From contig NW_005179046.1 in NCBI RefSeq assembly GCF_000350225.1, positions 416,945-480,944 on the forward strand: a stretch of 64,000 nt of DNA, given 5' to 3'. A program made the translations under genes and the position numbers. The notes below the pieces were generated by a model that ran no database searches, was not told where the DNA came from, and worked only from the letters and a program-made list of their open reading frames with translations. The stretch is from Chondrus crispus (taxonomy: Eukaryota > Rhodophyta > Florideophyceae > Gigartinales > Gigartinaceae). Shown here in pieces: positions 41,271 through 53,069 of this stretch. Numbering within the stretch: position 1 is the stretch's first letter; each line of letters opens with the position of its first letter.

Positions 41271-43012
41271 ATACGCTGTAGGTAGAAATTTCTCTGACTT
41301 GTTGTCCTAATGGGTGAACTGCATCGATGCCGTCAAGTAGTCTCAGTTCCGGGACGTAGCGCTCTGACGCTTCTGGTGCATACCTGCAACTGGGGATCGA
41401 TAGTGTAGTGGGAAAGTGTCTACGAGCAAAAAGGGAGTTGGTACCCTTGTATCGAAACTTATACTGTACAGAAAACAGTATTGTGGAAAAGAAGCGATTC
41501 CCTGCAGATGGGGTCAAGGTATGGATTTAAAGTGAAAAACATAATGCATGTCAATAAACAACCTTCATACAGAGTAAAGTCTCGATATGGTGAACCGAAA
41601 TGTGGCGCTTCCGAGCAACCTACTGAGTTCGCCTTATCGGGCCAGTTCACAGTGGCGGAACTGCTCATGTACACGTGTAGCCGTTGTACAGGTACAGCAA
41701 GGCACATAACGTCACTTCCTCTGACACTGTGTATCAACGGGCGACGTCGACGGGCGCAATCGGACATCCAGAGCTCTTCCCGTTGTGATTCAGCCTCCCT
41801 TTCTTTTCATTCAGCCGCGTACGGAGACTTCAACGTATGAATCTGAAGCAAGGACGTATTGATAGCTTCTGTATTCGTTGATGGTTCGTTTCTAGTGCGC
41901 ATTTCGGCCTCGATAAAGTGAACTCTGGGTTTTTCATATTTTTTATGTTCATGGTATCGCGTAGTTCGTTCTATAGAGTCTGGTTCACCTTAGAAATACA
42001 AAAACGTCGATTCTGGGCCAAAAAAGCGGGGTGGCGCCTCCCTCATAGTCCTTCGGTTCACGGTACCGAGACAGTTCATCATATCCGGTACGCAGCTTAT
42101 CGAGACTTTACTCTGTACACGTGTGAAGCATTTCTTGTGAATTACGGACACGTGTGATTTACATACACTTGTGATGTATGTCTAGAACATGTTCACCACT
42201 TGCCACTTGGCAGCCATGAACAAAAATACGGAGGCGTAAATGGCCACTTTGCACTGCAAAACTTGAAAGAGACGCAGAACAGTTAAATGGGCACACTTCG
42301 AATCTGAATGAGTCAATTGGCATCTAGAACGCATCTAGAACGCTTCCTCCCTCAAGGTAAGATGTCCCTCAAGGTAAGATGTCAAAGGGGCGATGATGAA
42401 GGGTGCCTCAGACAGCGTGAGGCTTCATGTCATCCAGACGCTCCAGTGTCCCGTACAGTGTTCCGTAGCCTAACCGATTCTAAAGCGTATCGAAAGGTGT
42501 CGTTTAGCCCCGTCCAACTGTATTGCACAGCTCCCTTACGAATTGCACAGTGTATAGAACAGCATAATGATGAAGACATTGACGTCACCAGCATCGCTCT
42601 CTCATGCCTGATGTTGCTTTGTCGGTTGGGTACTGGGTATTAACATTAATAGGGTGGGTTGTTGAAGGGGCTGCTGCAATACAGTACAGTACCCTTAAGG
42701 GTACCTTCAAGGTACAGTATTTACAGTTTCTCTTTCAAACCCCGAGTTGCAGCAGGGCCCGTCTACACGTCGTGCTGACCAATTCTGAACCAGCATTGAT
42801 TTCAAAAACCAAAAGACGTCATCGGTCGAAGATGTGCTGCGGCACCGCTACACCACTACGGTACAGTACCAGTGTGCGACGGGTATCAAAGGGCCCGCGT
42901 CTCCCTAACAGGTGGTCAGACAACCTTTCCGACAAATTCTGGTCCCCCAAACTGCAACCAGCAACTCTCAACTTGCCAATCCTTGGCATTGCCGTGCTTT
43001 GCCTTCATCCCA
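41271..43012. other. Intergenic region between OAT and kelch-Hint gene
   Basis: 1.7 kb with no supported gene. It has short local duplications (CTCAAGGTAAGATGTC twice at about 42350-42382) and several GTACAGTACC-type palindromes, one at about 42864 shortly before the kelch gene. Confidence 0.4.
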
Positions 43013-45397
43013 ATGACTCTCGTTCCTCTCATCAACGCCGTGGCGGCAATCCTCTTAATTCCTGCTGTCTTTGCGGCCCCATCATGGAATCAGATTCCTG
43101 TCAAGGAGGCCTACGTGCCACGGCCGGAAGCAGCTTTCACGCAGTGTGGAAATGGCAAGCTCTGCCTTCTAGGCGGGCGCGGTGTCGATCCCGTCTCCAT
43201 TCTGGACACAAAAACATTGTCTTGGTCGAGCGGAAAGGTTCCCCCCATGGAGATCCACCATTTCCAAGCTTTTCAGGGCCCGGACAAATGTGCTTGGGTT
43301 GTAGGAGCATGGACAGGTCCATTTCCTAAAGAGGAGACTGTCGACAAAATTCTCATCTACTGTCCAGACTTAGATGAATGGTCTTCTGGTCCACCCATCA
43401 ACAGGCCGCGCGGCGCGGGAGGCGCTTTCTTGCTTGATGGTTCTGTTTATCTCGTGTCTGGTAATGTAGGTGGTCACAATGCAGGTGCCAATCTCGTTGA
43501 CTGGTTTGATAAACTTGACTTGGAGACGGGAACATGGTCCACACTGCCACCTATCCCTAATCGTACGTTCCACTTGAACTCCTCCTTTCATGCTCATCCC
43601 GCAAGTCCCATGGACAATCCACACAAATCAACATTAACATATCTTATACATAACTTCTTTTCTTCTTCTTTTTCTTTCCTTCTCTCCTTCCCCGAATTCT
43701 TGTTACTCGGAAATATCACTCCACAACAGCTCGAGACCATTTCCATGCCGTCGTTCTCAATAATAAGCTATACGTCGCTGCGGGACGTGATTCTACGGGA
43801 AAAGAACCTGAGTTTTTCGACGATGTTGAGGAGAAGGTTGATATCTTCGACTTCGACTCTCAAGAATGGTCCACCGGAGAGGACTTTCCGAGGCCTAGAG
43901 GAGGAACCTTTGCAACAGCATTCGGCGACACCGTTTTCATCCTCGGAGGTGAGGGGGAAAATCGCGCTTGGGTTGAGGTAGATGTCCTTGATGGGTCATC
44001 ATTCAAACCGGGTGAAGATATGCCAACTCCGCGTCATGGTGCCGGTGCAGTTTCTTGCAACGGAGCCATATGGGTAGCAGGTGGCACAACAGTACAGGGA
44101 GGTGGAACCGAGGCCTCGGACACAATTGCGTATTTTGATGGTGACGAGGTCCCAACCTGCGGGTCATCAGAATCAAATTCACCGCCGCCCAGCCCTGTTT
44201 CAAGCAAACCGACCCCAACCAGTGAGCCATCGAGTAAGTCATTCTCACATTATGTAACAGAAGCATCACTGAAACATGCTCTTGCATGAGGCATGAAGTT
44301 GCCCTTGCGTCGAAGCACGTGAAGAACTGCTCCGTGCGATGGCGGTGCGAGGCCCTATCTGACCAAGTTCTCTTTACTCTTACGTTCTGTATCGTTTTAT
44401 GTTTTCATTGAATTATCTTCTCATCCCCACTACTTCAAATATGCCCACCGCTTTTCAGCAGCAGTGGCTTCTCAAAATCCACCCACTCCAACGGAGGATG
44501 GTGATAGCGACGCACTTCCATCAGAGCAAACTCCTGGATCCAATGCAGAAGAGGCTCAGGGCAGCAGCACGCCTTCGCCTGGAGTAAGCGATAATAGTGA
44601 AGGTACGCTCTCAGAAACACGCAGCCCGGCACACATGGCACTTGCTAGAAATGTTTTCATCTGTGATGGTTCTCTACCGACCCATCTACAGTCTTCGACT
44701 CAAACAAATTCATATTTTACTAACCCTGACATCGCACACACTCAATACCCACTCTGCAATGATATCATGACTTGGCGGTGCGAACGACGCGACATATGAA
44801 GCAGATCCGGATGACACAGAACCTGTACCTTCTGAAGAGGATAGTGGGCCTGCCTGCTTCCCCTCTGATGCCGTTGTTGAGCTTCGCGATGGGAGGATGA
44901 TCAAAATGGACCAGCTGAAAATCGGAGATGAAGTCAAGGTTGGTGCGACCGGTGAATACAGCGAGGTTTTCTTCTTTTCGCATCGCAATGGAGATCGGAT
45001 TAATGAGTTCATTCGGATCGAGACGGAGAGTAACAGTATGACTGTTTCTCCCGGACACCTTGTCTACGCAAACGGAAAAGTTGCAACGGCATCAAGTGTG
45101 CGTGTGGGAGACAGTGTCTCTGCAAGTCAGGATACAGTGAATTCAGTCACTGTGGTAACCGTCCAAAGGATTAAGTCAAAGGGTTTGCACAACCCACATA
45201 CATTCCACGGTGATATTGTTGTGAATGGCTTAGTTGCAACCACTTTCACATCAGCAGTGCATCCTTCCGTTGCTCGGCTTTTGCTGATTCCTTTCCATCT
45301 CTCCTACAAAATATTTGGGGCTCATATCTTTCAAGATCGTCTCAATGCAGAAGTGCTTCGCATTTTGCAGTATGGTTTCTGGCGAGAATACAACTGA
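43013..45397 (+). CDS. Secreted kelch-repeat protein fused to Hedgehog-type Hint domain (four exons)
   Basis: Model: exons 43013-43562, 43730-44233, 44459-44602 and 44802-45397, introns GT-AG, phase 1 throughout, total 597 codons. The first two introns are convincing (GTACGT...CAACAG with a pyrimidine tract; GTAAGT...TTTCAG). The third (GTACGC...TGAAG) is weaker. A signal peptide (MTLVPLINAVAAILLIPAVF) precedes kelch repeats to about residue 380 (LCLLGGRGVDPVSILDTKT, KLYVAAGRD, TVFILGGEG, IWVAGGTT). A Ser/Pro/Glu linker follows. The Hint domain starts at Cys418: CFPSDAVVELRDGRMIKMDQ, MTVSPGHLVYANG, HGDIVVNGLVATTFT. By family, Cys418 would attack the preceding bond and release the kelch part. 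The trigger and partner are unknown. Confidence 0.7.
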
Positions 45398-46084
45398 GTT
45401 TGTGCAAGCGAGCGTTAGTACGGGGATATCATGTTTGAAAGGGGTATAGGCTGACTAATACATTAATCGGAGTCTTTGGCCGAATGAACCATTAGGACGT
45501 TGCTACGTCGTATTAGAAGTTCCTTCCCGCAACATTATTAACCTTAGATTGAAGCAAAAGTGATGTCCAGTAACGCCACGCCGTTGCTACACTTCGGGTG
45601 GCCTAGTCTCATTGATGACCGTCGTGTCGGTGATGTATAAAGGGACGTATGATGGAATTCTCATCTAAGCAGCTTATACACCTGGAGAAACGCCTGGGCC
45701 ATAAAGTGAACACGAAGTCATCCAAAAGTTGTGTTGCGAACCTCATTCGAAATGCAGGTTGCGCTTTTGCTTTTCAGTCGGGAAAATCGCTTGGGCAGGG
45801 ATACTGCCGTTGCTTAAAGTAACAAATATCTGTACTACATACAGAATGCACGGTTCTCCCGTGAATCGCGCTAACAAATCGGTGTGAAGGCGCAAATTGA
45901 AGAACAGCTGCCTTTGTCCTGGCAGCATGTTGCAGATGCGGTATATGAGGACGCCATTCCTGTAAGGATTTAGGCCAAACATTCTAAATGCAGTAATGGG
46001 AGCTCTACGATCATAAGCGCGGCCCTTGTCAACAGTCACAATGACTGTTGCGGTTGCGGCCGGTGTAGTTGTTCCAAAGCAGTC
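45398..46084. other. Intergenic, no gene seen
   Basis: Region between the converging kelch-Hint and Spondin_N genes. Only short frames without motifs. Confidence 0.4.
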
Positions 46085-46882
46085 CTACCACTGCACACCG
46101 TCTGGGGCGGTAAGTGGAATATCAGTCGTCTTCTTCCTGCGGCATCGGGGAAGGATGAATACCGTTACAACAATAGCAACTGCAACAGCTACCAGAACAC
46201 CCAAAAATATCTTCCACCAGTCCACACCGAGGCTGCCTTCTTCAAGAGATAGCCTGGCAAATACGGAATCAGACAAGGATTCCTCTGGACCGACTGCAAT
46301 AGTCTTTCCCTCTGGGTAAGGATCTACATTTGCCCCAAACGCCGTGCCCCGCTGGAGCCCGGCATTGTAGTTGACAAGCTCTAGACTATCTGCTGGAATA
46401 AATTCGCCTTCGTTGCAAAGATCGTGACCTGATAGTCCGGCAAACCATGCTGGAGAGGGAGAGAGAGGCGCGATGATGCTTACAAGAGATGCCTCGTCCT
46501 CTACAGTTAGCTCCAGTTTAGTTACCTCATCGATGGGTACACCTTCTTCCACTGAGAATGAAGACACGACTCCGCTTTCCTTCAGTGCATTCAAACGTGT
46601 TGCAAGAAGTTCCGCCCGCCCCTTCTCCGCAACCTCAGCGACTTCATCCGTCAACTTATCTCCCTTGAGAAATAGATTGAATGACGAGCTGTGGGCCACG
46701 GCAATCACAAGGGGAATGCGAGCCTTGTCAGGAACGGTGGGGAGAGTACTTCGGGTGAAGCTCGTTTGAATAGACAGGACATACGACTGGCGCCCCTGGC
46801 ATGCGCCGTCTGCACGAAACGAAATGCAGAAGAGAACCACCAAGAGAATTGGCGCAGATATCATGGATGTAGACTTATTCAT
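46085..46882 (-). CDS. Membrane-anchored Spondin_N domain protein
   Basis: 265 residues from ATG at 46882. The signal peptide is ISAPILLVVLFCISFRADG. The domain has the Spondin_N pattern: SFTRSTLPTVPDKARIPLVI, VSIIAPLSPSPAWFAGLSGH with DLCNEGEF, LVNYNAGLQRGTAFG, ending at PEGKTIAVG. Known Spondin_N domains are extracellular, calcium-linked adhesion modules (F-spondin N-terminal region). A single membrane helix (IFLGVLVAVAVAIVVTVFIL) and a short basic tail RCRRKKTT follow, so it is a type I membrane protein facing outside. It converges tail to tail with the secreted kelch-Hint gene. Role in cell-surface or wall contact is inference. Confidence 0.75.
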   Translation of the reverse strand: MNKSTSMISAPILLVVLFCISFRADGACQGRQSYVLSIQTSFTRSTLPTVPDKARIPLVIAVAHSSSFNLFLKGDKLTDEVAEVAEKGRAELLATRLNALKESGVVSSFSVEEGVPIDEVTKLELTVEDEASLVSIIAPLSPSPAWFAGLSGHDLCNEGEFIPADSLELVNYNAGLQRGTAFGANVDPYPEGKTIAVGPEESLSDSVFARLSLEEGSLGVDWWKIFLGVLVAVAVAIVVTVFILPRCRRKKTTDIPLTAPDGVQW

Positions 46883-47777
46883 TCTATCGCCAATGTGAGT
46901 TGCGGTGCCAGAAACTTCGCCACAAGCCTAGAGATTCCGGTAGTGCTTCCAGTGGGGCGATCTGATAGCTTGATGGGGCGAAACTGGCACGTATTTCTCC
47001 GTGTTTGCGATAAGCCCGGGAAAATCTTTCGTCCGCTACGATGTCGGCAGCCGTTGTTCAGAAAAGAAACTTTGGAGGGAGACTTGTGTGACGAGACGGG
47101 TTTGTGGGGCGACACTCAACTGGTTTGCAATGGCGACGGTGGGATTCACACCAATGAGTACGTTGTGTTACCCATGCTTCGCTACCCGGCACCGCACTGT
47201 CAAGGCAGGCAGGCAGTGCTTTCAAAGGGAAACGTGGCGCCTTCTGGTAGTCCAGTAAGGGTGTGTCGCTCCCTATTCCATCCCAGTGCTGCTCACCCAC
47301 CTGAGTTACAGTACAGCATGGCAAATAGCCGTTTTAACTACTGAATTTTAAATACTGAAAATGGCACCCATAATAGTGGGTTCAGCAATATTTTGTTGAG
47401 AGCACAGCACCTCCCCTGGACGATTATCAAAAAAAAAATTGTTTTGTTAATTTAATTAACACACGCATCGCGAGAGAACGGGATCAATTTTCGGACATCT
47501 GTTGGAGTCAATAAAATGTCGCAGTAGCTCAGTGGCCAATCATTGACCACTAACCCGTTCATGGCGGTGTTTTGAAGCATTGGACAAGGTTTCAACGCAA
47601 TTGAAGCAACGCAATTGGCCCAAATTCCATTCTCTTTGCGGTCTTGTCCTGGTTCGGAGGGGGTGTCAAGATGGAATGTAGTCATCAATAGAAATAATCA
47701 CATTTATAGTCTTCATTCAAATATTCAAGTTTTTGAAGTTTCGCATGATCCTCACACTGAGTTTAACGTGATGATAT
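46883..47777. other. Intergenic, no gene seen
   Basis: Open frames on both strands around 46900-47300 lack motifs. The segment ends at the putative LTR of element B. Confidence 0.35.
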
Positions 47778-47964
47778 TGTTGGGGTGAAAACGGGATACG
47801 TCGTCCCGTGTCTTACCCGTGTGTGTGTGTTTTTTGTGATGTGTCTGCCCTCGGCCGTACAGGACGGCCGAAAACCACTGTATTTATACTCTTTTTGCGC
47901 ACGGTCTACAATTACTAACTTAAACTTCCAATTACTTACACCGGTCCCAACCACGTGTCACACA
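47778..47964 (-). repeat. Putative 3' LTR of element B
   Basis: 187 bp. On the minus strand it starts TGTGTGACACGTGG straight after a G-run (AAGTGGGGGGC), carries a TATA box (AGTATAAATACAG), and may end CACCCCAACA. With no second LTR in the window, the right-hand boundary is a guess. Confidence 0.45.
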
Positions 47965-48418
47965 GCCCCCCACTTAGGCGGGGCCACGGGCCCCGGCCAC
48001 TCAGATTTTGACTTTGATTTTGATTTTTTTTCTTCACACTCCAGCCTATATCAACACAGACCTGGGGCTTGGACCCCCCCTCCCTTCTTGTGGTATCTGC
48101 CGTCACTCTCCGTTCGCATTTCTCGCTCCATCCCAGCCTCGTTTTAGCTCTTCCGGCATCCTGCTTCCTGCGCTGCTTAGCTCTTGCGGCTCTTCCGCGT
48201 TGCCTTCTTGGGCCTCGTCGTAGCTTAGAACTCCTGTTTCCCACCAAATCGAGAGGCACGCAGGTGGGGTTTAAGTCCCCGTGTGCCCTCTTCGGCCCCC
48301 CTCATAGCGTAATACGATGGCAAGTACCAAGTAGACAGCGGCGAAAAGCACGGGAGGTAAGCGTCCGCGGAAACAGCTTGCTCTGACAGCTGCACAGTTC
48401 GCCAGCCGCGACTGCTTA

Positions 48419-49528
48419 ATGTTCGAGCTCTCATCTCGCACAGATGTAACCAAGGTTTCCAAGACGGGCTCCATATTCCACATTTGGGTGGCCAGCGGGC
48501 ATTGCTGTTACGCCGTAACAGAAAAAGAGTTCAAAAGCCTTCTAGGAGATCATATTAGCGCCCTTCTCCACCACAAGCAAGATGAAGAGGTTTCTCAAGA
48601 AGAGATATGGCGTCTTGGTCTCACAGAGTTGTTGTCGGACACAAACCAGTGCTGTATTATAGGCGACGGTGAGTGGAATATTGAGTCCATCTATCTCGAC
48701 GTTGAAAACACGTACTATGGCGTCGACGCCGCAACCAACCTTCCTCACCGTATTTTGCTCTACACTCTAGCAATTTCCGGAACCGGGAATAGTACAACTC
48801 ACAAGATTGTTGGCGATCTCTTCCAGTTTGGTGAGAGAAACCAAATTAGTGCCTTCTTAAGTATTGACCGTTTTTGCACCGATCAAAAGGGCAGGAGTCT
48901 GAAGATGATCCATGGTCGTTCCAGGGCGGTTAATCCTCGGACTCCGATCTACCGCGTGTCCACACACGGGACCGTGCGGTTCCGAGATAATAGTGACATG
49001 TGCATCTCCGCCGCCGTCTGCAACGGTCTCCAACTACTAGGGTCGCCGAACCTTGCCGTTAAGTACTGGAATCTTTTAGTCCGCAACAGGCTCCTCTTTG
49101 AGGGGACCGGCTCTCCGTCGCGTCGAATCCGAGATTTACATGACGCTGCAAAACACCTTAATCAAGATGAAGTCGCTCTCCGCGGGTCGGGTCTTCGTAG
49201 TCCATCTCTCGGAGTCCTCTTGAGGCTCGACCCGGGTGTCTATGTCGCGACTTTAGAAGGCTTGCCCCACATAATGCACAGCATCTGCGTCTCGACCATA
49301 CATTCCATTGTACTTGATTGTATGGAGGGTTTTCCGCTTCGGCTCTGCGCCGGTGCGGTCAAAGCATGCGTTGGAGCCGACGGGATCTTCGTTGGCGTCT
49401 CCGAACTGCGCCAAGTTATCGTCGTCACCCCTTCCAAGAAGAAACGGAGCAGAATTGCACGCGTAAGCAGCCGCAGAGCACACAAGAAAGCCGCGATTCG
49501 GGGTTTGGGAAGTTCCATTCAGCATTAG
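48419..49528 (+). CDS. Antisense accessory ORF of element B, papain-like protease features
   Basis: 369 residues, opposite to pol and just downstream of it. DMCISAAVCNGLQLLG (Cys195), IMHSICVSTIHSIVLDCMEG (His287, Asp300) give a Cys-His-Asp order and spacing like papain-fold cysteine peptidases (C....NaL...HCv.v....i.D). The tail is very basic (SKKKRSRIARVSSRRAHKKA), as in nuclear or nucleic-acid-bound proteins. Protease activity is inference from pattern. It could be an element accessory gene or a captured host or viral-type gene. The frame is intact even though the element around it is degraded. Confidence 0.5.
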   Translation: MFELSSRTDVTKVSKTGSIFHIWVASGHCCYAVTEKEFKSLLGDHISALLHHKQDEEVSQEEIWRLGLTELLSDTNQCCIIGDGEWNIESIYLDVENTYYGVDAATNLPHRILLYTLAISGTGNSTTHKIVGDLFQFGERNQISAFLSIDRFCTDQKGRSLKMIHGRSRAVNPRTPIYRVSTHGTVRFRDNSDMCISAAVCNGLQLLGSPNLAVKYWNLLVRNRLLFEGTGSPSRRIRDLHDAAKHLNQDEVALRGSGLRSPSLGVLLRLDPGVYVATLEGLPHIMHSICVSTIHSIVLDCMEGFPLRLCAGAVKACVGADGIFVGVSELRQVIVVTPSKKKRSRIARVSSRRAHKKAAIRGLGSSIQH

Positions 49529-49652
49529 AGGTCATTGGTGATTCCCATTGTCTCCATGACCCACTCTTTATCTATTCGTAGCAAGTAATCAGCACTTCAT
49601 ATGCATTTCACTAACTTTCAATTCAAAGCGTAAAAATCCCTAGTCATTCGCC

Positions 49653-51941
49653 TCACTGAAGGTGCAACGGTTGCCTCTTGTAGAGGACCGGCCTTCTGGC
49701 ATGTATCTCCCTTCTCGAGTAGCGTTGATGCGGCGACATTAGGGTGTACCGCGGATGGCACGCACGAGCAACTCGGCATGGGCCATAGAACTTCGACAAG
49801 ACGATAGGCCATTTCTGCATGGGCCCGAGGGCAGCCCCTTTTGCGACCAACACTTCGTCGCCCACATTGAAAGTCGCTTTGCGACCGTCTGATAATGTGG
49901 TTGCAGCTCTGCACCCGATTATTCTTGTTGCCCGCATCTCCCTGGCTTGCAGGAGTTCCATTCTCAGGTGGCGGATCTCGGAGACTCCGAAGAGAGGCTC
50001 CTGGTCTCCAGGCGCCATCCTGGGCAACACCCCATAAAGCAGCTCGAACGGGGACAATCCCACCGCCATCCTCCTGCGACGGTATCCATACAGGACTTGA
50101 CGTAAAGCATCGTCCCACTCAACAACTGTAGGCGAGGCACCGAGAATCATCTTACGGACTGCTCTCTTCAATGTGCCGACCATCCGCTCTGCCCGTCCGT
50201 TCGACATAGGCGCATAGGCGAGCACTGTCTTCCACTTAATCCCGTTTCGTGCCATGAAGGCATTCAGGACCGACGCTGTGAAACAAGTAGCGTTGTCCGA
50301 GACAACGACACGTGGTAACCCAAAACAGTGGATTATCTCTTCTTTCACGAACTTCAGCACTTCCTCTGCCGTCGAGGTGACGGTGGCCTTCGCAATTGGC
50401 CAGCCAGTCAGGTGCTCCACGGCAATAAGGATGTACCTCCCTCCAGAGGGCGTACGAGGCAATGGTCCCGCAAAATCGATAGAGTATGTATCAAATAACG
50501 AAGTCATGGGAAATCGAATGGTGGTCTTGTACTTCGGAATTGGTGTGGCTTTCTGACAACCGTCACAACCCCGAACGTAGTCGTTCACGTCTCGGTGGAC
50601 GGCAGACCACCAATATCGGTCCAAGACGAATCTCTTCGTCGTTTGCAGATCCCAATGGCCTATTTCGTCGTGAAAGGCTCTAACGATCCTTCTGCGAGCC
50701 CCTATAGGCGGGATAGCGCGTAATCCATTGTTGGTCCTACGGAACAGTTGTCCATTACAAGCCATGAAACGTTTGGCGCTTCGGCGGTTGAGCCGACGTC
50801 GACGAACATCCACTTCCCTCATATCAATACCCCCGAGGTGCCTTGAAATGTCAATAAGATGGGGTTCCCGCTCCATTTGCGCCTCTAGAGGATCCGAAAC
50901 ACTGCAGACAAGATCTCCCTCGTCGTCAGAGTCGACTCCATCCTCGCCCTTGGCTTTCAGGCGGGACAGGAAGTCAGCTGCACCGTTCTTTCCTCCTGGG
51001 CGGTACTTAATTTCGAATTCGTATTCTGCTAGGAAGTCCATCCACCTTGCCAACCTCCCGTGAATGTCTTTCTTCTTAAAGGCATACTGCAGGGCTGGGT
51101 GGTCTGTTATTAGCGTGAACTTCTGTGTTGAAAGCAGGTAAACTCGGAACTTCTTCAAAGCGAAGATCACAGCCAGGGCCTCTCTCTCACAGGCGGAATA
51201 CTTCCTCTCGGCTGACGTCATCGGGCGACTTGCGTACTGGATCGGATGAACTTTCCTGTCCTCTTTTCGTTGGGCCATAACAGCTCCGACGGCGACCGAG
51301 GATGCATCAGTCTCCACGACAAAAGGTTGTTCGAAGTCCGGAAACGCCAAGACTGGCGGGAGGTTAACTTGAGCTTAAGCTTCTCGAATGCCTCCTGCAT
51401 CTCCGCCGTCCACTTAAAAGTCCGTTTAGTAGACGTGGCCTCATGTAACGGAGCAGAGATCTCGGCGAACTTAGGAATGAAGCGGCGGTAGTATCCCGCC
51501 AGACCAAGGAAGCTACGAAGCCCTGTCGTATTGGACGGCTCCTTCTCCCTCTTAATGGCGCTGACCTTTTCGGGGTCCACTTTGACGCCATCTTCGGTGA
51601 CTATGTGTCCAAGCAGTCGCGTTTGGGACTGTGCGAAGCTGCATTTTGAGATTTTAAGCTTCAGCCCGCTCGTAACAATCACCTTGCAGACTTCACGTAA
51701 GTGTGAAGTGTGCTCTTCAACGGACTTCGAGAAGACGACTACGTCGTCTAAGTAAACTCTCACGAAGCTAAGCCTTTGGAAAAGCTGGTCCATCATCCTT
51801 TGGAATGTAGAGAGGGCGTTCATTAACCCGAACGGCATCACCTCGAACTGAAACGTCCCAAAACGGCAGACGAAAGTCGTCTTCTCTTTGCAGTTTTCAG
51901 CCATCCGGACTTGCCAATACCCCGAGGACAAGTCAAGCGTT
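49653..51941 (-). pseudogene. Element B pol: RT (C-terminal half), RNase H, integrase
   Basis: Recognisable parts: RT blocks (SSGYWQVRMAENCKEKTTF, VYLDDVVVFSKSVEEHTSHL, YRRFIPKFAEIS), RNase H (FVVETDASSVAVGAVMAQ, ITDHPALQYAF), and integrase with an HHCC finger (FHDEIGHWDL..., GCDGCQK), DFAGPLPRTPSGGRY and the catalytic-core stretch SNGRAERMVGTLKRAVR. No chromodomain is seen at the end, unlike family A. The copy is degraded, with few visible breaks besides the LTR insertion. Confidence 0.85.
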
Positions 51942-52570
51942 TGTAGCATAACCGCCGACTACTGTACTATATATTAGATTTAGAATTAGATCTAACGCTG
52001 TAAGGTACGGACCTTACAGCGTGCGTGCGTGCATACTTTACAGCGCGCGCGCACCCACACGTGTACCACACGTGTGCTGTCAGCCCCGACGGCTGACAGC
52101 ATTACAGTGCGGGCCGGCCCGCACTGTCTACAGTAAGCCGACTACAGTACCGTCTGTACTGTACTGTAGACGGTTAATTAACTTGTACAATAAATATAGG
52201 GAACGACCGCCGGCGGAGGGGACCAAGCTAGGCAACCCTCCACCGACGGTCGACCACCCAGCTTACTCTACTCACACCGCCGTTCCGCGAGTAGTTACCA
52301 CCGAGCGGTTAGTGGTCGCGCGCGACACCGCGGCGAGCTGCGATCCGCCTCCGCCCGTCAGTACCGGATTGTCAACCGGTACTGCCCCGGGGCGCCGAGG
52401 CGTCGATCCGCTCGCCTACGCGCGCGTCCCCGCCGACCACGCTCTACCACCCGCTACCGGCCCGCTTCCGGTGGCGTTGGTTGGTTCAAGACCCTCGGTA
52501 CGCCGATCCGGGGTCTTCTGCCGAACATCGCGAACACCCCCTCCGCCGGGTGTGGGGTGTTTATGCGACA
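51942..52570 (+). repeat. Solo LTR of family A inside element B
   Basis: 629 bp, TGTAGCATAACCGCC...GGTGTTTATGCGACA, plus orientation. It is closely similar over its whole length to the LTR at 56039-56661 (same GGCGTTGGTTGGTTCAAGAC and GATCCGCCTCCGCCC blocks). The flanks share ACGC/GCGT, a likely 4-5 bp target duplication, and the RT sequence of element B lies on both sides. No internal sequence, so it probably formed by LTR-LTR recombination. Confidence 0.9.
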
Positions 52571-53069
52571 GCGTCGTGAAGACCGAGCCCCCCTCTAAAT
52601 CATCGAAGATCTCCTCGATCTTTGGCAAGGGCCAACGATCGGCTTTCATTTTGCAATTGAGGGTGCGGTAATCTACACAGAACCTGGGTTTTTCGTCTTT
52701 CTTCGATGCGATAACGATAGGAAAGGACCAGGCCGAAATGGAGAGAGTTATTATTCCCGCCTCCAACATCTTATGAAGCTCCTCACGTACCACTTCATTG
52801 TGGCGTGGCGGAAGCCTACGTGCAGCGTGGGTAATGGGGCTTGGATCTTCTAGCTCATACGAGTGAGACACCGGAACATCTGCCGGTCTTAAATCGTCGA
52901 GTGACCAAGCTACGATCCCTGAGTTCTGGATAGATTCACAATGCTCTCCCTGGCCTCGAAAGCCAGGTGGCGCAATTTCTCCCCGAGAAGGGCTACTTGA
53001 AGCCGTTCCGGGCCTTCTTCGTCTACCCTGCCAACATGTACACTTCGCCAGGTTGCTGCGTGTACGCAC
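52571..53069 (-). pseudogene. Element B pol: N-terminal part of reverse transcriptase
   Basis: Contains HNEVVREELHKMLEAGII, then FPIVIASKKDEKPRFCVDYR and PLPKIEEIFDDLEGGSVFTT, the first RT blocks of Ty3/gypsy. Upstream, the sequence no longer resembles a protease or Gag. Confidence 0.8.
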
